A model generated the notes under the pieces. That model was not told where the DNA came from and made no database searches. It worked only from the letters and a program-made list of their open reading frames with translations. A DNA stretch of 64,000 nt from Siphonodentalium dalli (lineage: Eukaryota; Mollusca; Scaphopoda; Gadilida; Siphonodentaliidae). The stretch lies in contig CP136069.1 in assembly GCA_032622095.1 (NCBI GenBank), forward strand, positions 88,560,958 to 88,624,957. The letters are read 5' to 3'. The translations under genes and the position numbers were made by a program. This document shows positions 55,341 through 64,000 of the stretch, in pieces (positions within the stretch are counted from its first letter, which is position 1; every line of letters starts with the position of its first letter).

Positions 55341-55570
55341 AGTTTAGAAGGCATCTGTCTCAAGTCACCCCATTGCCGGGGTGACTTGAGACACCCGTTC
55401 AGGCCACTATTTTTGCCATATACAATGCTACAACAGGTTAGAACTATTAGAGATCAATAGCTGAGAAGTTGTTTGAGAAGTGTCAAGTGATGTGGCTAGG
55501 GTCCAAAACATTTATTTCAAGTTAGCTTTAAAATACCCTCAAAACTGTCTCAAGTTACCCCGGTTTACGG

Positions 55571-55720
55571 TACACGTCGAACGTTGCCCTGTTATGTATA
55601 TGTAAGTATACATGCCGAACGTTGCCCTGTTATGTATATGGTAGCTTTTTGGCACAGCTGCATGTTATATGAACTTGTCTTTGAGACATGTCGGTCGTTG
55701 CCATACTGTGTATACATGCA
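55571..55720. repeat. ~40-bp GTCGAACGTTGCCCTGTTAT repeats, right flank
   Basis: Continuation of 52602-52713; the two arrays were one before the TA element inserted. Confidence 0.75.
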
Positions 55721-55825
55721 TGGGACTATATATATATATAACATACAAGGCGCCGATCTTTAGAAGCTTTGTGTGTTTTTGAGACAACGCACATTTTTTT
55801 TATTGTGTGGGATTTAGAACATAAA

Positions 55826-56626
55826 ACCATTTAGACATGTTTAAAGCCCAATTATCCATGGACCCAAAAACACTATATGTATGTCAGATTAATCAGTCAG
55901 GTAGTTCCAAGGTAGATGTTTTAATGAATTTTGTATTTTAGTGATTTTATTAGACACAAAAGTCTTAAGTCCCCATAGCCCCGTCATTTCTTAACAGGTT
56001 GACCTCATGTTAACAAATCTGAATCTCAGTCACTAAAGGATCCTCCATAGTATATGTAGGCTAAATAGTCCAACCTCTCTTCAGAAGACATTTTAAGTAT
56101 TACTATAGAGACATACAGTTATGTCTCTGGTCCCACCCTATTTAACCTGGTGACCCCATCTGAATAAATTGGAATCCCAGACACCAAAGAACCCTTCATA
56201 CTAAATATCAGTAAAATAAACCGGATGGTCCGTGTGAAGGAAGCATATTAAGAGGAAAACTGTCCTTTGCTTGGCCCCTATTTGATCAGGTGACCCCATT
56301 TGAACAAATTTGAACTACAGTCACCAAAGGATCCTTCATACCAATATGAACCCATTCAACCTGATGGTTCATGAGAAGTCGTTTTTAAGAATTACTATGG
56401 AGGGCAAGTGTTATGGCCCTGGCTTCACAACCATTTGACAGAGTGACCCCATTTGAACAAATCTGAATGTGAGTCACCCAGGGAACACCCACACCAAATA
56501 TGAACCCATTCAGTCTTATGATCTAGAGAAGATGTTCAAAGAATTGTTGACAGATGGATGGACGGACAGACAGATGAACAGGTGACAGATGAGAAGTGAT
56601 GACTATAGCTTCGTCTCAGGTGAGCT
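55826..56626 (-). repeat. CTCACCTGAG-bounded repeat, reverse copy 1
   Basis: It mirrors 50400-50935 and the module series, and ends TTCGTCTCAGGTGAGCT at 56626. Confidence 0.9.
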
Positions 56627-57024
56627 TAAAAATTACATTTCATTGAACAAATCTGTCAATCAACCCCCCCCCCCAACACTGTGGGGACATCCCTGAGAGA
56701 ATATGACATACATGATTTATTTGAATGCCTGACTACATTAGCTTAACAAAATTCCCATGGCCTTGAAAGCCGGTGCATTCTCTGTGATTAAATTCCTTTC
56801 ATGAAACCACTATCAGCATGTCTTGGAGAGGTGTTGACATTTATATAATTATGTTTTAAGGACTGCACAAACAGCTTTGTGTTACTGCTACAGCTGTGAT
56901 CAAAACAAGGATTTTAATGGGGTGAACTAGGCAGAGATAATATGGTAAGATACAGCGTGGTGTGGCAGAGACGGGAGGTGGTGGGGAGGGTGGGGTTGGG
57001 TAGCTGTTATGTGTCTAAAATAAA
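56627..57024. other. Spacer with poly-C and G-quadruplex-type motif
   Basis: C run at 56664-56674 and GGGGAGGGTGGGGTTGGG at 56983-57000 (four G tracts). No gene. Confidence 0.6.
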
Positions 57025-57591
57025 GGTCAAAATGCAAAAATGTAATTTTTTTTTAGTTATGTCCCTAGCTCTGCCCCTATCTGACCCAGTGACCCCATTT
57101 GAACAAATCTAAACCCCAGTCACCCAAGGTCCCTCCGTACCAAATATAAGCTAAATCGGCCAAATATTTTTTGAGAAGAAGTCATTCTAAATATTACAAT
57201 GAGTTATGGCCCTGGTTTCTTATCTAATTGACCGCGTGACCTCATTTTAACAAATCTGAACACCAGTCACACAAGGACCCTCCATACCAAATATTAGCTA
57301 AATCGGCCCAATGGTTCTGGACAAGAAGTCGTTGTAATAATTACTATGGAGGAATAGAGTTATGGCCCTGGTTTCGCAACTATTTGACCCAGTAACCTCA
57401 TTTGAACAAATCTGAATGAGAGTCACATAGGGAACATCCACACCAAATATGAACCAATTCGGTCTTACGGTTCCAGAGGAGAAGATGTTCAAAGAATTGT
57501 TGACGGATGGACGGACGGACGGAAGGACGGACGCACGGCGGACGAGGAGTGATGACTATAGCTCTACCGGAGACTTCGTCTCAGGTGAGCT
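57025..57591 (-). repeat. CTCACCTGAG-bounded repeat, reverse copy 2
   Basis: Near-complete reverse copy of 48250-48835, including (GGAC)n at 57505-57535 and TTCGTCTCAGGTGAGCT at the end. Confidence 0.9.
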
Positions 57592-58750
57592 ATAAAGGAA
57601 GCTCAAATGGCCGCTCTATTCCGACGTCGCACGTACTTAAGACAAAAAGTGATGGTAAATGGAATTTGAATACGGAAACTTACCATAATTTAATTAAAAG
57701 TAAATTGATGTTATATCCTGATTCTAGCGACTGAGTTAATTGGAAACAGGATAAATTTTCAATCAAATTCCCAAATGGCAGATCGCAATAATGGTCTCAT
57801 AAAAGATATTGAATGTTCTGAGAATATATGTCAAATCAATTAGTTTATCCCAGGGATGTATGTGGGGAAATGAAGATAAATTTCTTCAAACAGTCTAGTC
57901 ATCAATAAGAAGATGAACCTCTGTTTATATATTCCAGTATTTTTTGGTCTAAATTATTCAATTATAGACCGAACACAATGTCAGGAATGGCAAAATTCAA
58001 TCATCTGGAAATGTATTTTAAACATCACTAAAATCATACAGTGTGTTGTAAATAGAGTTGCCCTTCGTAGATTAATTAGCCACTACACGCATAACTTAGT
58101 CAATACTAAGTAATTCCATAACCATATGCATATATATGCCTATTAAGGTTAACAATTCTGTAAAAACTTATACTCTTTTTATCCGGATGCGCTTTTAACT
58201 TAAAAAAAACAATAGCTAACACAAGGGAGGGGTGGACGATGACATATTTTATTGTAAATAACAAACGAAGATAAATACATAGTTGTTTATAAGTGAGAGA
58301 TATAGAGTGGGACGAACAATGGGGATGGGAGCACACGCTATTGCAACTTAGAAAATGCTCTTCTCCCCTGTGACCAAATTAACAAAAACGGGTTAGAACT
58401 GAGGCCAGTTTGTTTGAAAATCCGACGAATATTACGGATGTACGTCTCTAGAAGTGATCATTATATTTCATTTCTACAACGACGCGGCATTCCCAATATG
58501 ACGTAATAAACCATTTCCAAATATGGAATGCATTCCGGGCGTAATACATGTTTGTGAGAATCGTAGTATTTAGAAACGGTTATAAATACAACAAGACGCG
58601 AAAGAATAATCAGTCATGAATATCGTTGACAGATAAAAGCTCGAAGATGAGGTCTCCTATATTGCGATGAGTAAAATTAATTATGGATATATCACCTGTA
58701 TTCAGTTTTCCAACAATAGTTGAGTTTGACAATGCATGCGTGGGAAAATT
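57592..58750. other. No gene supported
   Basis: 57598-57645 matches the SINE-like sequence at 44690-44745. Plus-strand fragments at 57640-58110 look weakly coding-like (KWNLNTETYHNLIKSKL) but nothing was recognised. Confidence 0.4.
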
Positions 58751-60105
58751 GTCAACGTGTCATTGACTCAGATCTGTGAAGTGATCTGTTATGCCATAAA
58801 CCAATGAACTCGCGCGTATTCTCGCCACTCTCAAATGAAAGGGAGGGAATCCCTTCAAAACAGAACCTACTTTTAATAGAGAATTCTAGAGACGTACATC
58901 CGATATAGGATTTTCGTCGGCTTTTCAAAGAGACTGAACTGAGGCATATATAAATCAATACCAATAATGAGTAAAAGTTAGGTTTGTTCGCACGGAGGTA
59001 AAGGAAGGGAATCACATAGAAACATTTTGTGCATGATCATAGTTTATTGAGTGATCTCAGGTTGGTTTAGTTGCATTTATCCAATCCATTTCATCGTTGC
59101 CGTAACTTTTCGATGATACGATATAGTTTTGAACAGGGAGGGGGTATAGCATGCATTCATCAACGAAATCCCCAACATGCGCCATTTGAGGCATGCACTC
59201 TCGATTCTTGAATGGTATACTGGTACACTGCATGGTGCACCCGATCGTCGCGATTCTATATACGCTACTACGGAAAGTCTGTTTTAAAACTTATGCCCTG
59301 GCAGCGTTATCGATATATTTTTTTTCTTCTTCTGATTAACATCGGATCTCCAGAGGCGTTATTTCGCTAAAATCCGATTCAGATTCTGGATTCAGATTAC
59401 AGATTGGTCCCCGTACGACTTGGTTCGGCAAAAGAACAGACCAGAAATTGGCAGAATCAGTAAACGAACAGACCGTAATCTCAATTTCGTGGTAATCCGA
59501 TTGGGATTGGGATTCCGATTACAGACTCAAATGTTCGTAATGTAAACAAACCGAGATTTCGCCACCTCAGAGTTTAAAAACACAATAAAACATAAGAATC
59601 CGTCTCTTGTGTACAAATTATTGCAGAATATAAACGATCTATATCAAAGAATTTTAAATGCGGAGACAAATTTGTTTTATTGAATGTAAACTGGGAGAAT
59701 ATTACTGAAATTAGCCAAATAATAACGCTATTGATAGTAACGCTGTGGGAGCACTTCGGTTGATGGCGAAGCAATTGCAAATCATTGTTGATTGTCACTT
59801 TCATATGTCCATTTCATAATTCCATCCTTAAAATACCACCCGAACGCATGTCGATTTCGAATTCGGCGGATACGTCACCATTGACCGAATTCATATGAAC
59901 CTGCATGGATATGTCTTCTGCTGTGTTCGTTATTATAATGGCTCTTCTTATTCAAGAAATAGTAGGATTATATGGTATCGATGGATTATCAGATACACGT
60001 ATGTACTATCATCTAGTCTTACAGTTATAGCAATTTCATGTTTAACAACAGACACATGTGCTAGGGACGTGGCTAGAAGTTTCCTCAAATTTCCGGCCAA
60101 CTGCA
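58751..60105. other. No gene seen
   Basis: GTTATTTCGCTAAAATCCGA at 59358 is mirrored near 61130-61160 (TCGGATTTTAGCG-type). It may mark the ends of a ~1.8-kb element, but no supporting TSD was found. Confidence 0.4.
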
Positions 60106-60120
60106 CCCCCCCCCCCCCCC
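60106..60120. repeat. Poly-C run (15 C)
   Basis: Seen directly. Confidence 0.9.
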
Positions 60121-60339
60121 ACCATTGAACCAAACATCAATCTCACAGGTTCGCAGAATTCAATTTGCTCCCCATTGGAAATATCCAATCTGACAAACAC
60201 TAAGATTGGAAAATTACCAACTTTTACTGGTTGAAAAAAATCAAACAATGAGAACAATGCCAACCTATATATGGTGTCAAATTAATGTCCAACTAATGTT
60301 GTGTCATGCATGAAATTTCCGACTGCTGGAATGTACCAA

Positions 60340-60560
60340 AGTTTAGTTTAGATATATTTATTTCAAATATATGTCAAATTTAGATAACTCATGATATATA
60401 ACACATACATTTGTTTATACATACAAAGGAATTGGGGGGACAAGTACTGACTCACTTAAGGGTACCCCCTCTCCCATATGTTATTACACTGACAAAATAA
60501 ATAATTAGTAATGGCAAAGCAACATGACTACCAAAACAAGTTGAACATATATACAGATCT
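60340..60560 (-). repeat. Possible LINE 3' end
   Basis: On the minus strand, ATTTGAAATAAATATATCTA with AAACTAAAC resembles a CR1/L2-type tail, preceded by a GT-poor 3' UTR-like stretch. No coding part is recognised upstream. Confidence 0.4.
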
Positions 60561-61429
60561 CCCGAGTTAGTCATAAGTTTGTATATGTATTTATTTAAAA
60601 TCGGGTTTGTTTATTGCGTTTGTTGGCTTGTATGTATCATTATTTGAAACGGTTAGTTAAAATAATCCTGATTTTCCTCACGTATGAATGACTGCACAGC
60701 TTAGCAAATTGTACCAAAGTTCGGGGTGGGGGTCGAGACACCCAATCAACCCCTGTCGTCACGTCCCTGTTCAACTGACAAGTTTCGTGTGTTCTTCACA
60801 ACATCTTCGGAATTTGATTCAGGAGGCCCAGAGCTGTCACGTTTAGATATGCTTGCCCTCATCAATAAACACACTATAACTTGAAAAAAAAGATGCGATT
60901 AAGTCGGATTGGCAGCAAATTATGTGCCGTGTATATACACATATAAGAAAAGCATGACTTTCACAACAAACATGAACTTTATAAATATAAGATACAAATG
61001 ATACTTGTGTCAAATACATGAGCCATGTTTGACGCTGGGAGAACATTAAACATAGTTTCGGAGACCACGTGGATTTCAAATCTGACCTAGAATCGGGAAT
61101 TAGCCCCGCCCCCGTAATCGGCTTTGGATTCTCAATCCGGATTTTAGCGAAATTACGACTCTGGCACCGCTAACATTGTTAGCAATGTGTTATACCACGG
61201 ACATCTGTTTAAAAAGTTAGTCTTGAGGCTTGAGACCCGCGCTCCGTCAGCTGGCACCGTTAACAAAAAAGAAGAAGCAAAAACGCTCTTTAAAATCGCT
61301 TCTTTAAAGGGGTACTGTACACTAAATCCGGTCATTTATGGGACCATCTCGTTTTAAACTCAACAGAATATATGCAACAAATGAATGAATTTAAGCCTTG
61401 GATTAGTGCAAAATACACTTGTGTGCTCT
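60561..61429. other. No gene seen
   Basis: Nothing recognised apart from the inverted word noted at 61130. Confidence 0.4.
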
Positions 61430-61531
61430 ATGAACGATGCAAACAACATGGTAATTATAATGAAAATGATTTTATGGCTGGAGTCATTAAACCATTTTCA
61501 TTATAATAACCAAGTTGTTTGCATCGTTCAT
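61430..61531. repeat. Hairpin with ~39-bp stem
   Basis: TGAACGATGCAAACAAC...ATTATAATGAAAATG (61430-61468) pairs with 61493-61531 with a few mismatches around a 24-base loop. Confidence 0.85.
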
Positions 61532-62059
61532 GGGTTTAGCGATAAAGCACTGGAAAATCCTCCATATACGTATGGGGATGACTACTCTCAGACTCTCAGT
61601 TACTAGACCCGATACTAGTCAGCAACAATGTTGTTTGTCCAGCCCATGGGGAGTTAAAAAAAACCCGAGATGTCAAATGGGTACTGCATGTCATCGCTAT
61701 AAATAGCTTTTGTCCACACACACACACCCCTATTGTGCAATCGATGTAGCACTCATACCTATTTATAAACACACGTATTGTGCAACTGCCGTGAACTTAT
61801 AAGAATCACATCATACCTATTTATAGATGCCCAGCTGCTTTAGCCAAAATGCGAACAAACCACCTATACAAAATGCAAGTGGCACAGGACACAGCACTCA
61901 GAAAAGCCGTTTTCGAAATACGCCCCACCCCCATTCGGGCCTCCATTTATCTGCAGATATCCTATATATCAAACAAGGACTCCAATACCTCGCTGACCTG
62001 GCATTAACCCGAATATGTAACTTCAGTCTCACGCAAGAACTAACCTGAGGAAAACCATC
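61532..62059. other. No gene seen
   Basis: CATACCTATTTATA recurs at 61757 and 61812 (about 55 apart). No coding features. Confidence 0.4.
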
Positions 62060-62170
62060 CTCATCAAACAGGGGGGGGGGGGTGAAAAAAAAATTCCGGC
62101 ACGTATGCCGGGGTGGGTGGGTGGTCAAAGCCACCAACAAGCAATTTTTTCCGCAACTAAAAAAAAAAAT
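62060..62170. repeat. Poly-G bounded repeat with internal hairpin
   Basis: Twelve G at 62071-62082, then AAAAATTCCGGCACGTATGC with CGGGGTGGGTGGGTGG. Related to 1071-1200 and 2560-2651. Confidence 0.6.
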
Positions 62171-62311
62171 TCCTGCTTGTTTTTTAGTGTTTTGGCAATG
62201 AGTTGGGCTTCAAAACCACTTTGAATGAGAGAAATAATGTAATTCTAACTGGTAAACTGACTGCAGGCAGTTATCGTGTTGTATTTTGTTGCAAATTTTG
62301 AAATCCAAGAT

Positions 62312-62329
62312 GGCCGCTGGCGGCCATGT
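62312..62329. repeat. ATGGCCGC-TG-GCGGCCAT inverted repeat
   Basis: Eight-base arms around TG. Similar AAGATGGCCGCC words form the inner part of the 22852-26572 transposon ends. Confidence 0.7.
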
Positions 62330-62469
62330 TTTTTTGGCCGAATGACTTCAAAATGACTCATTCCTATTTATATGTCCATGTTAACATCCATGATAAATAG
62401 TATGCACAGAAGTTCATATACAGCTGTTTACAGTGAATTTCCCCCCGCAAATCTCTGTTTTAGTGTTAA

Positions 62470-62620
62470 AAGGGGGGTGGGTGTAAAAAAATGGTCGGAA
62501 AAAACTGCCGAAAACGGAAAAAAAATTGGCGGTGGGGGTGGGTGGGTACAAAAAATGATCGAAAGGGAAAAAATGCCATACGTGCCTGAAATTTTTTTCC
62601 GACCCATCCCCCCTGCATCA
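62470..62620. repeat. Poly-G/poly-C bounded repeat
   Basis: GGGGGGTGGGTGTAAAAAAA...GGTCGGAAAAAAC at the left and TTTTTTTCCGACCCATCCCC at the right give inverted ends of a ~150-base unit. Confidence 0.65.
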
Positions 62621-62920
62621 AACGCTAATTACTTGACACACGAGGTCGATTAGGCTACACGAAACTTAAACAAAGTACATTTCAGATAAACTGTTCCAGT
62701 AATCGTATGCACATTTCAGCAGCGCCCCAATAATTATGCTTCAAGGGGCTCTGTATGCGTACTGATCTAGGCAGGCGAACACAGTGGGATGGCCACGTCC
62801 CCTGTATAGTAAAGCAAGTCCTCAATAACTTTACCCAATTAATCCAAACCACAACAAAAATGGAAACTCCAAAACATCGTTAATTAGGTGCTGGTATTTC
62901 ATCAATATCTATATTTGCGA

Positions 62921-62947
62921 GTGTCTGTCTGTCTGTCTGTCTGTCTG
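62921..62947. repeat. (GTCT)n microsatellite
   Basis: Seven near-perfect units, just upstream of the satellite below. Confidence 0.95.
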
Positions 62948-63099
62948 TGTTCTATAGAAATTCACAGGGGACCATCTAGATTATACCAAAGGGTTCTACT
63001 AGGGGTAACTTTTACGAGAAAGATAATGGTGGGGGTTAGAATTTTCTAAAGTGACGCCGCTGTTGTCAGGGGCAGAAAAGGAGGAGGGGAAGAATTTTT

Positions 63100-64000
63100 T
63101 TTGTCGCCGATTGCCACGAAACTTACATATAATCATCCCCATGATATGAAGAATCTAATGGTGTGGTTTAAATATGTCAAAAGTGGCGTTGTTCGAGTCC
63201 GGGATGCACGGAAGGGGGAGGGGCACCAAAATTGGTAAAACTAATTTTAGCTCCGATTTCCACCAAATTGATATATATATTCTTCTTCATGATACAAGGA
63301 ATCTAATTGTGCGATTTAACAACGGCAAATTGTTGTCGTTTGGATGAGACTAAATTTGATAAGAATGTGTTTAGTCGCCGATTGCCACCACACTTATACA
63401 AATTCATCCCCATGGAATGAGGAGTCTAACGGTGTGGCTTAAATCTGTCAAATGTGGCCTCATTCGAGTCAGGGGTGCACTGAAAGGGGAACCAAAATTG
63501 ATACACAATATTTTTTAGCGCCAATTTCCACCGAATTGATACACGTTTTTATTCATGATACGAGGAATCTAATCATGTGATTTAAAGACGCCATATTGGT
63601 GCTGTTTGGGTGAGAGATGGGGAAGGGGCACCAAATTTGATAAAAAAAATTAGTCACCGATTAGCACCAAAGTTAAAAATAATGATCTCCATGATATCAG
63701 GAGTGTAATTGTGTGGTTTAAGGATGTCACAAGTGGGGCCATTCGAGTCAGTGGTGTATAGAGGTGAGAGGGACACAAACAAATTATAACAATATGTTTA
63801 GCGCCGATTTCCACCAGATTGATACATATTCTTCTTCGTGATACGAGGAATCTTATCGTGTGGTTAGATACACCAAATTGGTGCCCTCTGGGTGAGGGAT
63901 TTGATACGAATTTTCACCAATTTTATATATATGCATCTCTAATGAGTCTATATAAGTGTGTGGTTTAACGGTGACAAAAGTGGCGCCGCTTGAGTCCTAA
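63100..64000. repeat. Two-part satellite, period ~270 bp, runs off the window
   Basis: Half-units alternate: A (GCCGATTGCCACCAAACTTA, at 63103, 63375, 63650) and B (GCCGATTTCCACCAAATTGA, at 63248, 63515, 63795). Each is followed about 40 bases on by GATAYGARGARTCTAATNGTG. A and B are themselves diverged copies of a ~135-bp ancestor. No gene. Confidence 0.9.

Larger units (their letters stand above)
52714..55570. mobile_element. TA-flanked inverted-repeat element carrying satellites
   Basis: CCGTAAACCGGGGTAACTTG at 52714 is mirrored by the reverse complement ending at 55570, and both ends are flanked by TA. Subterminal copies of GGGGTGACTTGAGACA occur at 52741, 53109 and 55380 and inverted at 55351. 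Most of the interior is satellite (53281-54720). No transposase frame is visible, so it is non-autonomous or an array captured between two ends. Confidence 0.75.

Noticed and set aside
1-64000. Endogenous viral or LTR retroelement remnants, rRNA genes and operon-like gene clusters
   Set aside because: No aspartic protease, integrase, capsid-like or LTR pairs were recognised; no rRNA-like conserved stretches or closely packed co-directional genes were seen.

Overview
This window looks like a repeat-dense, AT-rich, gene-poor piece of an animal nuclear genome. It is most likely a marine invertebrate, and a lophotrochozoan such as a mollusc is the best guess. The evidence is long microsatellites, many TACATGTA-type words, several decayed non-LTR retrotransposons (LINEs), DNA-transposon relics with terminal inverted repeats, many small palindromic elements, and no operon-like gene packing. 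The species cannot be named from sequence alone. No intact host gene is recognisable. The two open frames that could be host exons (44776-45441 plus, 32206-32487 minus) are weak candidates.

Layout. 1-4900: microsatellites, poly-C/poly-G bounded repeats and short hairpins. 4895-6892 (minus): 3' half of an L1/Tx1-like LINE. 7511-9369: a foldback structure with two ~710-bp, nearly identical inverted arms. 9462-10536 (plus): LINE reverse-transcriptase relic. 11092-13425 (minus): 5'-truncated LINE with readable reverse transcriptase. 14033-22035 (minus): almost full-length but heavily interrupted LINE (ORF1, endonuclease, reverse transcriptase, zinc-knuckle tail). It is broken by two different TTAA-flanked miniature elements and by an internal tandem duplication.

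22852-26572: a DNA transposon with ~140-bp terminal inverted repeats and a decayed long protein with a cysteine-rich C-terminus and PIN/XPG-like acidic motifs (Academ-like by my recollection). 26573-35010: satellite-like and inverted repeats rich in GTTTCCATGGCAAC-type palindromes. 31500-32091: two long hairpins, one split by a second copy of a TTAA element. 35160-44080: more miniature elements, telomere-like degenerate repeats, and an element whose paralogous empty site is also in the window. 44565-45441: a SINE-like repeat and a GC-rich frame. 47578-48111 (plus): C-terminal relic of a transposon-type protein ending in a zinc finger.

48250-57591 is a ~9.3-kb quasi-mirror domain. Forward copies of a CTCACCTGAG-bounded repeat lie on the left and reverse copies on the right. 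Its centre holds a TA-flanked 2.86-kb inverted-repeat element carrying palindromic and telomere-like satellite arrays. 57592-64000 holds further relics, hairpins, poly-C/G repeats and the start of a two-part satellite running off the window edge.

The window reads as nested layers of mobile DNA rather than a set of cooperating genes. The most unusual objects are elements whose ends are themselves hairpins, paired reverse-complementary hairpins inside TTAA elements, the foldback, and the satellite-carrying TA element. Boundaries were read by eye. Family names rest on recognised motifs, not on searches.
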